In this document: positions 1-11,025 of the stretch, one piece after another
How positions within the stretch are numbered: position 1 is the first letter of the stretch
Layout: every line of letters begins with the position of its first letter
Source: Bimuria novae-zelandiae CBS 107.79
Lineage: Eukaryota; Ascomycota; Dothideomycetes; Pleosporales; Didymosphaeriaceae
Length of the DNA stretch: 64,000 bases
Reading direction: 5' to 3'
NCBI GenBank assembly: GCA_010015655.1
Contig: ML976669.1
Location: 684,230-748,229 of the forward strand
Made by a program: the position numbers and the translations under genes
Notes under the pieces: model-generated
Told to the model about the DNA's origin: nothing
Seen by the model: only the letters and a program-made list of their open reading frames with translations
Databases searched by the model: none

Positions 1-507
1 TGCAATGAGAGAACTGGCGATAGAAAGTACGCCTGGTTAGCCATAAACATGCTGGCAGACGTGAAATACTTAGCGCGACGCTTGGAGAGGTGGAGCTTGC
101 TCCCTGCCATGGATAAGGACGGCTACGTCGATTATATAATATACCAAGGAGCGATCACCGCAGAACTAATGGAGGAGTTTCTGGCGAACAAAGTACTCCC
201 CCATTGCAATCCTTGGCCGGGAAATCGATCGGTAATAGTCCTTGATAACGCCTCTATCCATAGGTCAGAAAATCTTGTCACATTGTGCGCAGAGGCGGGC
301 GTTGTGCTTAAATACTTGCCGCCATACTCGCTGGATTTTAACCTAATTAAGCAGACCTTTAAGGTGCTAAAAAACTAGATAAAAAGGCATTACGAACACG
401 CTTATATTTATAAAGATTTTGCCTACTTCTTAGAGGAAGCAGTGTAGAGCGTTTACTATAATAAGTTAGTATCCGCGCGAGGTTTTTTTAAGTTCTATAG
501 ATAGGTG
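1..507 (+). pseudogene. IS630/Tc1-like DDE transposase relic, cut by window edge
   Basis: The open frame runs from base 1 to the stop at 376-378 and encodes the C-terminal catalytic half of a DDE transposase. It shows the second catalytic Asp in VLDNASIHRS and the box PPYSLDFNLIKQ, where the family norm is PPYSPDFNPIEQ. The usual Glu is therefore Lys, and Pro is twice Leu, as C-to-T and G-to-A changes would produce. The frame continues after a TAG to about 507 with further TAG codons, so this is a RIP-inactivated copy. The 5' half lies outside the window. The exact family within the IS630/Tc1/mariner superfamily is uncertain. Confidence 0.75.
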
Positions 508-2868
508 CTATAGGTGCTGGGCGCGGCGTAACACTATAGAGTTAGTATCTACAACGATATCGCGGAGGTGGCTAAACCTCACCCGCTATTATTTAAAAAA
601 ATAACTTAATAGCTATGCAAGGTGTAACTAATATCGCTAAATTAATTACTATTATCCGTTTTGCGATAGTAGTTATAGTAAAGGAGTTATAGTAAGAGAG
701 GCGTTGGCGGCGTTAACAAAGTATAGTGTTTTAGGTAGGTTTTAAAGCCTCTATAAGTAACTTAATTACTAGGCAGGCGCGTACTTAGTTAAATTTTAAT
801 TAAAAGTAGCCCGTACACTATGTACAAAATAGAGCTCTTTTTGCTAACGTTGCTAGCTTTCTACTTAATTACCTCCCCTACGTAACCTATTACGCTCTTT
901 CTACTCTAGATCCTCTCTATACACCTCTGCGGCGCCCTCCTTATCGCTCTCCGTAAGTCCATTATACCTAGATCGCCACCAGATCGCCATTTTACGCAGG
1001 CGGAGGAGCAATAGCACTAGTAACTTAAAATACTATTCTTACACGGCGTATAGTATTCCCGCGTTAGACGGATCTATAAGTATATTAAGGTTAATTCTAC
1101 CACGTCTAACAACGTCGAGGAGTACCTTATTAACTTTATACACCTCTATAGCTATTGCTTGCTCCCTCTACTAGTTAAAGAAGAACTAAGTATAATAAAA
1201 AAGCTCTACCTAATTAGTATACGTTAACTCCTGCCACGCTAACGCACTTAACGTACTCTTTAAGCTTATAAAGGGCGCTATATTTAATGTTTAAGGATGC
1301 TATTAGTAGCCTAAAACTTAACTTTATGCTAATTAACTTATATAGAGCGAGTTAGTAGCGATTACCTTTATAAAGTTGTCTATATTAAGGTTAGATCTAG
1401 CACCTTTTTTAGCCCTCTACGCCAACTTTTCCCTCGTAACTTTCTTCCTAGCTAGCGTTAGGCTTAGTCGTATATTATTATGCGGCTCCTTGACTATACA
1501 CCTGCCCTTTATTATTTCTCGCGCCTATGCCGCCACTATAGTGCTGCTCGCTAGGTAGTAATTCTTGAACTGATTAGGTTACCCGGGCGTACGTTTAACC
1601 CAGCACACGTACGGATAGTTGCCACAGTGGGTATCCTGGCATCGCCATTTATCGCGTATCGCGACTATAGGGCCCTCGCCGACGGCAGTATACGCAAGGA
1701 CGTCTGGCAGGTCATGTAACTAACGATGAGTTGCGGTAAGTCGCGGCGGAGAGCTCTAAGAGCTCTAAATACTCTATAAGCCAAATACCCCCCTATTACG
1801 CGTCCCACTGTTTTGGCCAGTTTCTAGCTCCGCCAGCGTTAAATTAAAGTCAACGTAAGTTACCTTAGTAATAGACTCCTCCTTTAACTTATACGCGCGC
1901 TTGACGACCTGTATAAACGCGATACTATTATTACGCTTAAGAGACTACGCAAGTCTTTATCGCTTAGGTACCCGCAGTGTATATATAACTATAGTTAAAT
2001 TTTTTACTACTATTTTAATAGGCGGAATCGACTATGCTAGGTCTTATATAACCTTGTCTACCTAGTGCCAGAGCTCTGCGTAGAAGTACGTACGTATTAT
2101 TATTTTAGTGTTAAATTTAGTTCTAACTTCCTCCTTTCGTAGGAACGCACGCTAGCGACAGGTAACGTATAGCTTAACTTTATATAATTTTAATAATTTA
2201 TTAAGTACCCTATTATTACGATTTTAGCTATTATTATTAATTTTTAGTATAACTTCTAGCGGCGTTAGCGCGTTAACTTTGGAAAAAATTAATAAATTCT
2301 TATTATTATTAAATACCCCCCTATTATGCGATCGCTTACGCTTGTCGTTACCCTTATTACCGCTAACGTTATTAAATACCTCCCTATTAGGCGATTGCTC
2401 GCGCGCGGAGTTTTCTAGCAACGTAGGCCTTTAAGCTAACTAAGGTTCTTTATCCTTAGGGTAACTATTAACGTATATATTAACGTCGTCGTTAACACTA
2501 TTGTCCTCTAGCAGAGGTCCTTCCTCCTCTATAAGTCCTTTCTTTTCTATGCCTGCAAATTGTATAACGCGCAGGGGCGCCCTCGTCGGTAGGGTCTTTT
2601 TTTATGCCTTGGCCTTCCTTAGAGGGTTGCGGCCAGCGTTAAACACCTTTGAAACCTTCCTTTTTCGAGTACTCGGCATGATACATTCGCTATAGGCGAC
2701 TTACCGCCTATTTATACCTCCTAGTAAGTTAATTTTCCTCTATTACATTGTCTCTTATACAAATTTTATATGTGAGGTAATAAAGGCAGGGAAGCAATTA
2801 CCTAATAAGCGTGCAGCCACTCAGAAGCTTGCCCCAAGTGGGTCGGGACGGTATTTTGCATAGCATTA
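508..2868. other. AT-rich, RIP-degraded repeat sequence, unclassified
   Basis: This stretch is dominated by TA-containing words and stop codons in all frames. The motif AAATACC(C/T)CCCTATTA followed by NGCG recurs near 1,787, 2,310 and 2,373. No recognisable domain, LTR pair or terminal inverted repeat was found. It is probably a decayed transposon. Confidence 0.5.
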
Positions 2869-3759
2869 ACGTGTCCGTGCACCCAATGCACGGATTCAGC
2901 TAATACACGCCAAACACCATAAACGCTCTATTAGAAATAAGGCTGCAGAACCACCCACAAACAATATTATTAAAAGATTTTCTACTAGGATAGTAAATCG
3001 ATAGCTGCGATTCATTTGCACTATTTAAATCTATCTGGAAGCTTAACGTCGCGGCCGCTCCGTGTGGATTTGGTTGGGGCAGCAGATGCGCCCTTTAAGG
3101 CCTCCCCAACATCCGTAGTATCAATAACACGTTTCTGACGCTTTCTGCTCTGTGGAGATGGCTGAGAAGCTTTTCTCTTACTCCTTTGGGATAGTTATAG
3201 AGCCTTTTTAGCGTTATCGGCAGACTTCTGGGCAGTGCGCTAAGCTGCCTTTTTAGCTCTCTCCTTCTCCTTTGCCTTCTTCGCTGCCTCTCTCGCTGCA
3301 CGCTTTTCTTGCTAGATTTTCTCCTTATATAGCTTAGCTACCTTCTTTAGCTCTGCTATCTCTACTTTTTAAAGCTGCTACTACTTATCCTCTTACTTCT
3401 TAATTAATTAATAATAACGTGCCTCCCTTACTTTCCTTAGTAATTATAAGATAGCCCTACCATAATACTCCTAGCGCTATTAAAGGTCTAGAGCTTTACT
3501 CTTCTTATTACGCTTCTTCTTGATAGATAGCGCCTGCCTAAGCCTATCGTTGTCATGCTTAAGCAGCTCATTTTCAACAGATAGGTAGTAGAGTAATTAA
3601 TAAAGCTTCTATATATCCTTGCTACTTTAATTACTTACTACAGAGCGTATAAGCCTATCTATCTTTCTCTAGTCATGATCGCTAAGCCCTGATGAGGAGC
3701 TATTGCCTGATTCTTAATCCTGGGTGAACCTATTAAGGATAGGGTTAGGATCAGGTGGC
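2869..3759 (-). pseudogene. Pogo/Fot1-like transposase, 3' part and terminal repeat
   Basis: This is the distal portion of the split transposase gene plus its right (coding-sense) terminal repeat. It aligns base by base with 36,700-37,540 in the sister copy, including a Lys/Arg/Ala-rich C-terminal tail. Several in-frame stops from transitions are present. The last 13 bases (3,747-3,759) recur at 9,793-9,805. Confidence 0.8.
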
Positions 3760-3776
3760 TTGGTTGGTTGGTTGGT
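3760..3776 (-). repeat. (CCAA)n 3' tail of the LINE
   Basis: Four TTGG units on the plus strand (CCAA on the coding strand) sit directly against the target duplication, where a poly(A) tail would be expected. Tetranucleotide tails imply slippage-prone target-primed reverse transcription. Confidence 0.8.
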
Positions 3777-4012
3777 ATTCATTTTACGTCTCTTTAATAG
3801 GGATTAAGTCCACCATCTCGCCTCCCGAAGGGCATATACAACGTGCTAAGCTATAGAATTATAGTGCTAACACACTACCCTAAAAAGCATTTCTTGCCTG
3901 CGCGGGTATTACTACCATTTCGAAACTGTAGCTCCCCTTCTAGTTAGGGAGGCTGAGCAATGTATGTATATTAGGGTGGTTTCCTTGCATTTTAAGGCAT
4001 CTATGTGCTAAG

Positions 4013-4053
4013 AGAGAGAGAGAGCGAGTGTGTGTGTGTGTGTGTGTGTGTGT
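4013..4053. repeat. (GA)n(GT)n microsatellite
   Basis: A short run of AG dinucleotides passes into about a dozen TG dinucleotides, followed by a purine-rich stretch. It lies in the 3' untranslated part of the LINE. Confidence 0.9.
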
Positions 4054-4189
4054 AGGGGGAGGGGAAAGAGAGGAAGAGGGGTAGGGAGTATTATAGCTAT
4101 TATGCTAGACTTAGTTCTTGCTAGGTACTGTATTGCTTGTTGCTATTGCAGGGCTGCAGGAGCTAGCGGGGACAAATCTTGGTGTAGTA

Positions 4190-7100
4190 CTATGTGAGTT
4201 AGGTAAAGGCTTCAAAGGCCTCTAGATCCCCCAGCAGCACCACAGTATACGCCAGGCCGTTAGCCCAGCTGGATGGTGGTGTAGGTAGTTGAAGTGGCCA
4301 TCTACTAAAGGCCCCTAGGGTCTTGCGGCAGAGCGCAAGGTGCTCTAGTGTCTTATCTTATCTATATAAGCAGGTAAGGTTTGCATTCTTGTAGTTGTAC
4401 TTTTAGTGGTACCAGGCAAAATCCCCATATCTAGACCGGATAGAAAGCAGTCTGGCTAGGATAGCTCTTAGTAGGTCTAGTTCCTTTAGACTGCTGCGTA
4501 GTGCATAGTCTAGGTGCCAGCTTTTATACCATCTAGAGAGTTTGTTCTTTTTGTCAGACCACCAGATCTGCTATGTGTGTTATAATGTCTTACGGGCAAT
4601 TGTCTTAATACCTAAGAGTGTAGGCAGAGTAGCTTTACCTGTTAGGGGTAATAGGTGTTAGGCTTCTAGGTTAACTAATCTGTCTACTACCTTATTTCCT
4701 TTAATGCCTAGGTGTCTGGGGGCCTATTTAATAGAGACGTCGTAAGTCTCCATAGCGCCATGGCACTCCAAAAAGGCCTATTAAGAGGTAGGGGGTGAAT
4801 CGCCCCTTAGGCACTATATAACTAAGGTGCTGTCTATACATAGCTAGATTCGACGGGTATTAAACTCTAGTTATCTTATAGTGTGCTGGAAGCCTCTCCA
4901 TGCTCCTACTACCTTAGCGTTAAAGACGTGCAAGGTAGAGTTAAGTAACCCGCGTCTAGTCTATAATTGCTTTCCGTTCTAATACACTATAAAGCCATAG
5001 GTCACCCGCTTTTCTCCTTCCTTTGTGTACTGTTCAGAGCTATCTGAGAAGATAGTCACGTCTAGTAGTAGGAGATAGGCCCACTATATATTAAAAGCCT
5101 TAGCTGTAGTCTTCTTGTCTATGCTAAGCATTAGGTTAGTTCGGTAGCTAGTTAAGTAGTAAGGGGCTGTAAGTGTAGTCCTAAGGATCTCTAGTAGAAG
5201 AGATGCTATCTGTTAGACTTTTGTCTTAACTCGCTAGGGTTGTCCAGTTTTTACGCCCCTATTTACTATATATACTAATGTGCGCCTAGTAAGAGGATAG
5301 TCTGCATCTATAGTTCGCAAGTAGGTTATAAATCTGAGTTTAGCTTCCTCTAGTGCTACTACTGCAGATAGTAGTCCGGCGTCTCAAAAGAGTGTAGCTG
5401 TAGGGGTTGTTCTCCACGCTAGTAGAATGCCCCTTGCTGCTATAGCCAGTGTCTTATCTATAGTAGCTATGTGCCATCTAATATAAGCGCTAACCTCTTG
5501 AGGCCTGCCTAGTTTGAGTGTATGTGGCTATTTAGTGCGGCCTCTGTACCAGCATTCAGTCCCATACAGAAGCGACGGGTATACACAGGCAATAGTAGCC
5601 TTGCGGAGGGAGCTAGCTAGTGGTCTATAGGTAGTCCTAGCCAGACTACAAATATAATAGGCTACCCTAGCAGCTTTTGCAGTGCGTGTGGCTATATGTC
5701 GTCTAAAGGTAAGTCTGCGGTCAAACCACACTCCTAACTAACGCAGGGCTAGCTAGCTGTGCTCTCTACCTAGGAGGATAGGGTAAATCGTGAGCTGCTT
5801 ATCTATAATACATAGTGGTGCGTAGCTACTTCGCTATCTAGTTAGGTGTATTATTTCCTGCTTTTCTAGGGCAAAGGTGACCTTATTAGCCTTACCCCAT
5901 GCTCTAATCTACCTTAGATCTAATGCTAGGAGCTCGACGTTGTCGTCTATAGAGTATAAGGCCTGGTATAGACATATATCGTCTATATATCTAAACCTCC
6001 GTTCTATGTCCATAGATAGTAGCTCTGCTAGGTACAGTGTATATAGGACAGGGGAGAGAGGCGAGCCTTAGGGTGTACCACAGGCAACAGGGTAGCTAGG
6101 GGTAGTGACCTATCTAAGGCGGACCCGAACCCTCTAGTTAGTAAGGAATGAGTCTATAAAGAGCATGGTTCTTTGTGGCCAGCCCTGTTAGGCCATCTAG
6201 TGTAGCAGGCGGTTCTTGAGGAGCGCATCAAAGGCGCCTTAAACATCTAGGGTAACCATAGTAACATGCTTTCTAAGTACCCATGCTACTTTAGTATTAT
6301 AGGTAAACGCTGTAGTGAGGTCTACTATAAAGCGCTTTAGAAGGGCGCCGCCATGCTAAGGGCTAAGGATCTTATGTGTTATGGCGGTCTACGCAATTTG
6401 TCTAGCTACTATTTGTTTAAGTCCCTTTCTAATGCAAGAGAGAAGCGCTATAGGTCTCTAGGAGCGGGGTGATGTTTGGTCTGTCTTCCCTGTCTTTAGT
6501 ATTATTACTACCTTGGCAAGCTTCCACTATGCTGGGAAGTGGTTGAGCTTAAGGCATCGCTGGAAGATTCTTTATATAAGTTCCCTAACCTGAGCCCAGC
6601 AGGCACGGAGTAGTCGCATAGTAGAGCGGTTAGTGTCTGGTGAGGTGCTCGAGACTCCTACTGTGTTTTGTTTAGTTTCCTCTAGTGAGATGTGTGTGCT
6701 CCACGGGAGGGCATCTGCATTCTCCTGGTCTGGGTAGTGTCTGAGGTTATCCTCTGCTGTGTACCGGTTAAGGACTTCCTCTCTAAGAGCCTCTGCCTTC
6801 TCTAGGGGGTCTAATATTGTCCTATTGTTTACGATAAGAGGAGTGTCCTAGTTCTCTAGTGTGAGCTTGTGCTAGGTAATAATCTTAAACAGGTCCTTAT
6901 TATCCTTAGTATTATTAATGACATGCCTTTAGTACTGCCTCTTAGCCTGTCGAACGGTAGTCTTAAAGGCCTGTCTCTCCTCTAGTAGACTGCCAGAGCA
7001 GAGCAGCCTAGCATGTTTGTAGGCCTGGTAGGTAGTTTTGCACTCCTTGGTCCACCATGGTGCAGCGCGGCCTTCCTTGCGGTCGAGCTTGCCTGCTGTC

Positions 7101-8019
7101 TGTACAGAGTGCTGTATGGTCTCTGTGAGCAGCGTGACGCATTCCTCTAGCTATGCTGCATCCTGTGTTGCAAGCGGGTCTGGGATGTTCTAGACACCTA
7201 TTTTTACCAGCCCAGTGAATTTAGGTAGGCTTGCCTTGGGGACTCTGTAGTGGTACTGTTCTAGATGCGGAGTGCCTGGTGTGGAGAGAGGGACAGAGGT
7301 TACTATTATCTTATAGTCTAAGCCGCTGTGCATGCTAGCATTAACAGTAGACTAGGCAAATAAGATATTAGAGAAGGTAAGGTTAAGGACATGGCCAGCG
7401 TAGTGTGTTGGCTGCCCTAGCACACTAATGTAGTCTATAGACGCGTTAGCAGCCCATCTAGCTAGCTCTACACCTCTATTAGCTGTAGTAGTGGTAGGCT
7501 TAAAGGATTTATGTCTAGCGTTAAAGTCTCCTCCTATAAGGCAGAGTTGAGGGGGTATAAGATGTGTGACGTATTAGATAACGTGTGGGGTGTGTGGCTG
7601 TCTATAGTAGTTAAGTATTGCCACTCTATTTACTATAGCCCATAGCATGTCTAGGTGGTTAAGGCTCTCTCTAGCCTGGTATCGTAGGTGGCATCCTTTG
7701 CGGATGTAGGTTATCACCCTAGGGCGGGCTGAGCCTGGTGTGTTAGGGCTGTCCTAGGTGCTGATGGGTGCTAGGTGTGTGAAACCAAGGTGGGTGGAAG
7801 TTCTTGAGTTGGCACATGTGAAGGGCTCTTAAACACACACAATATCTATACCCTTCTAAAACGCCACCTCTAGTATTATAATGTGCCAGGGTGAGCTCCT
7901 GCTAACATTGGCCTAGCATACACGTAGTTGTTTACTTAACAGGCTAGGCTGTTAATGCCTAGTGTTGGCTAGGATATTATAAGGGTGTTCTAGCATAATA
8001 ATAGCGGGTTATCGCTCAT
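4190..8019 (-). pseudogene. LINE ORF2: APE endonuclease, reverse transcriptase, RNase H
   Basis: A probable start ATG lies at 8,019-8,017. The order on the minus strand is as follows. An APE-type endonuclease (about 7,900-7,200) has EPFTCANSRTS, LCLIGGDFNARH and a SGLDYKII segment. A reverse transcriptase follows, with catalytic YIDDI at about 5,970-5,985, where YVDDI or YADD is usual. The thumb and C-terminal part includes the open stretch 5,731-5,528 (WFDRRLTFRRHI and SLLYGTECWY). An RNase H-like segment (about 5,060-4,730) begins DVTIFSDSSEQ. Stops interrupt the frame throughout and are consistent with CAG/CAA-to-TAG/TAA and TGG-to-TAG changes. It is non-functional. Confidence 0.8.
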
Positions 8020-8289
8020 GCTGGCGTCTTCCCTCTCTAAGGTGGACGGGTTAGTGTGGATAGTTAATTGTGGACGAATGCTGCTGGTAGACAGTTGTTC
8101 TATATTAAGGCTCCTCTAGCCTGTGGCGGCCCGCCTTGGTCTCTTTTCTCTGCCAGTAGTAGAGGAGGATGCATAGGAGGCAGTAGTTATGGGAGGTGTA
8201 GCCCTGCTTTCTCCTTCTTGCCTCTGGGCAGAAAGGTGGGAAGGCACTGTCTCTAATACCTCCATAGGAGGAGCCTTAGGCTAAAGTGT

Positions 8290-9760
8290 TACCTGTTTAA
8301 GGGCTACTTTAATTATCCTATAGAGGTGCTGCTATGCTATTTTGCCTGCGCGACGGATAGCCTTTAGCTTAGTCTTTATAGGCTTAGTAATGTGTCTGTT
8401 AACCCGGCGAGGAGCTGTCGGGCAGTTAGTGTGACTAGCTGGATAAGGGCCATGACAGTTGGCACATATAGCTTTGTGGGCGTAACTGTCTCCGTACTAT
8501 CCTTGGTATCTATCCGTGCGGTCCCCGCAGTGTGCACAGCGGGCTACTCGGGTACAGCGGGCAGCGTTGCAGTAGCCCTGGCAGCCTGGGTTATGTCGCT
8601 ATATGGTGGGATGCTTGTGGATTTCCTTCGAGAATTAGCTAGTGCCAAAGAGCCAGAACGAGCGGACTGGCTCCTTGTATAAAACAATCCAGGTGGTAAG
8701 GCCATGCTAATTCGCCCTATGTTGTAAGGTCCTGTAACTAACTAGCTACTTACCTATTTGCGAGCAGACCTCTTCCTCTACTAACTAGGTAGTAGTTAGT
8801 AGTTCTATGCCGTCTAGGGTCTGGAAAGAGCTGGGTACTCCTTATACTACGTAGTTAGTCCAGCGTTCTGGGATCCTTACCGCGTCTCCGTCTAGCGCTC
8901 TTACTAGAAGTTCCTGGTTTTCTTAAGTTAGAAGTCGGCCCCGAATGTTCTTATTTGCTGGGGTAATCGCCTAGCCTGTGTTAATTAGTGATGCGGTAGG
9001 TATATCTTTAAGGGTAAGTTTTACTATACTCTTGCATATTGCCTGCCTTACTATAAAGGGTAAGGGTTGTTACAGTCGCATTGCCAGGTTAAAGATAGCT
9101 ACGAATATTTAATTATCTTCTTTTAGCTTAGCGGGCGGGTTGGGCCAGGGCCTAGCAAGGATTAGGGGTTGACTGCCACCCCTATCTAAGATTTAGGGGT
9201 CTCTAGCTACGTCCGCCTAAGAGCGGCGTCCCGACTCTTAGCTCCTGGGGTTACTGTGACCGGTGTCGCTACTCTAGCGGGAGCTAGGGGGGGAGTTACT
9301 TAGGGAGAGCGAGGTTAGAGCCTAGATAACTCTCTACTACAGCTCCTTAGCAATCTTAGCCTCTTAAGGGTTAGTGTAGCTCTCTGCGTGTTGGTCTACC
9401 GCTACTACGAAAGCCGTAGTAATAGTGTTCTATAGCTAGGCAATCTACTAAGTCTTGGTAATGTGGCGTTAGACAGCATTAGAGACGCGAGGTTTAGGAG
9501 CGCCTCTACCAAGGTTCTGACTACTTAGAAGGGGTGCACGGTGATGCATGTCCTTCTAGGGCCGTCTTGGGGCGCGTGTATAAAGCTGCTAAGGGATCAC
9601 AGGGTCTAGGGACCCTGTGTGCTAGGAGGAGGGAGACTCTACTATCCTAACAAGCTCCTTTGCGCGTCTACGCGGAGGGCTAGGCGGACATTAGAGGTAC
9701 TCCCAGAATCAGCGCAGTAAGCTTGTTCAGTTGCTAGGATTATTAGGGTCTTTAGAGAGG
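8290..9760 (-). pseudogene. LINE ORF1 (gag-like, CCHC zinc knuckles)
   Basis: The best-preserved part, read on the minus strand at about 8,400-8,560, has Cys/His spacing of retroelement nucleocapsid knuckles. Examples are RCAHCGDR and ICANCHGPYPASHTNCP. Upstream sequence is RIP-damaged and the start cannot be placed. Such ORF1 proteins bind element RNA in the retrotransposition particle. Boundaries are approximate. Confidence 0.6.
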
Positions 9761-9805
9761 ATATCTAAAAATCGAAAAGTTGGTGTTCGGTGAGGATCAG
9801 GTGGC

Positions 9806-10926
9806 GATATACCTGTGGCTCTAAAAGAGCTGAGGATAGTTGATTTCTTAAAAGAGGCCTTCTACGTATTCTAGAATAGGGGAAAGAAGTCGCCTTTAGT
9901 GATAGAAGCTAGGCCCTGGCTTCTATAAAGGTATCTTAATAGCTCTGCTAAGTAGGCTGTTAATAGAGGCTTAAACATTGCAACATTAAGTAGCTAAAGT
10001 GTATAAGTTAAATAAGGAGGCAGGACAGCAAGCAGAATCCTATTTTAATTATAGTAGTTAATAAAGTCTATAGTAACATAAGATCCGTGGCCATCTATAA
10101 TTAAAAGTTAATATGATCGTCGAGCCTTCTCTTTTGTACAGCGATCAAACACCTGCTTAAGCCAGGCAAGCCCGATATCGTTGTTCGTCCAGCTAGAGGA
10201 TGATGAGGTGATAAAGACTTCATGATATCCTGCCTTGATATCCTCTACCCAGCTTGATTGGATGTCCTTGTTGGCAGCCTCATAGATAAGGCTTGGCGGC
10301 AAAGCTGATCCATTAGCGCAGATACATGCTAGGAGCGTGATCCACGCGCGATTGCCATCCTGGAGTAATGCCCTAACCTCCTTCTTCTCCCACATTCGTC
10401 TGCTGAATATCCTCTTTGTTCTACCAACGATACCGATCAGGACACCTTTTTCATCCATATTGTAGATATGACGAGGATCTATGCGATATTGATCGATCTT
10501 GCTGTATACAAGGTTGAAATAGAGGCGATATTTATCCACTGAATCAGCTTTGTGGCGATTGCTGTCCATGCCGACGGTCCATTGCGAGATGAGATGAATG
10601 CTGTGTTGGTTGATAAAGCGGGTAACCCAGCTCTCGCTGACTGGCTCCTTTGCTATCGTCGAGGCAAAATTCTGTATCATCTCTCTAGTAGGAGGTATAT
10701 GTCTCTCTGTGAGCCTTTTGATATATCGTACAAGCTCCTGCTCTTGCTGTGGGTTGAGCTTTCGCTGATTGATTGTGTTGGCTGCACGCGTCGCGGTAAC
10801 ACCTCGGTGCCTTCGTGAGAGTGTAGATCGATTAACACCATATCTGGTAGCAATTTCTGTATATAAAAAATCTTCTCCTGGTTCTCGCGATTCGATCTCA
10901 TCTATCGCAGCTTGAATTGGATCCAT
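9806..10926 (-). pseudogene. Pogo/Fot1-like transposase, 5' part
   Basis: Translation starts at the ATG 10,926-10,924 (MDPIQAAIDE), within an open frame to 10,108 that holds about 272 codons. An N-terminal CENP-B/pogo-type helix-turn-helix region comes first, with SREPGEDFLYTEIATRYGV and STLSRRHRGV. It is followed by the DDE domain, with the first Asp in IYNMDEKGVLIG. The frame stops at a TAA just before the second catalytic segment LLIIDGHGSYV. The position fits a CAA-to-TAA RIP change, and the frame resumes beyond it. The 3' end of the gene lies on the other side of the LINE (2,869-3,759). Its length and order match the copy at 36.8-38.7 kb. It is inactive as it stands. Confidence 0.85.
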
Positions 10927-11025
10927 ATTGGTGGAGTTATCGCGTGTTGAAAGTAGGGAGTTTTGACGCGTCGGATGTTCGGCGTGCATTGGCTGAATCC
11001 GTGCATTGGGTGCACGGACACGTTA

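Larger units (their letters stand above)
3760..9792 (-). mobile_element. Tad1-like LINE (non-LTR retrotransposon), RIP-damaged
   Basis: A 6,033 bp insertion is flanked by a 13 bp direct repeat, AGGATCAGGTGGC, at 3,747-3,759 and 9,793-9,805. It sits inside a pogo-like element whose intact relative carries that sequence only once. On the minus strand it has a gag-like ORF1 with zinc knuckles and an ORF2 with endonuclease, reverse transcriptase and RNase H. Its 3' end carries a short (CCAA)n tail rather than poly(A). The order EN-RT-RNaseH is that of the fungal Tad1 clade. Many TAG/TAA codons in conserved frames show it is dead. Confidence 0.9.
2869..11023 (-). mobile_element. Pogo/Fot1-like DNA transposon split by a LINE
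   Basis: The two ends carry the same terminal inverted repeat, starting ACGTGTCCGTGCACCCAATG and matching for about 31 bp before scattered transitions. Each end abuts a TA (2,867-2,868 and 11,024-11,025), the target duplication expected for pogo-type elements. The transposase is on the minus strand. The element proper is about 2.1 kb (2,869-3,759 plus 9,793-11,023); the 6.0 kb between is an inserted LINE. The related copy at 36.7-38.7 kb reads straight through the point where this one is interrupted. Confidence 0.9.

Noticed and set aside
8068..8682. Plus-strand ORFs in the LINE
   Set aside because: These are antisense shadows of the LINE ORF1/ORF2 zinc-knuckle region on the minus strand.
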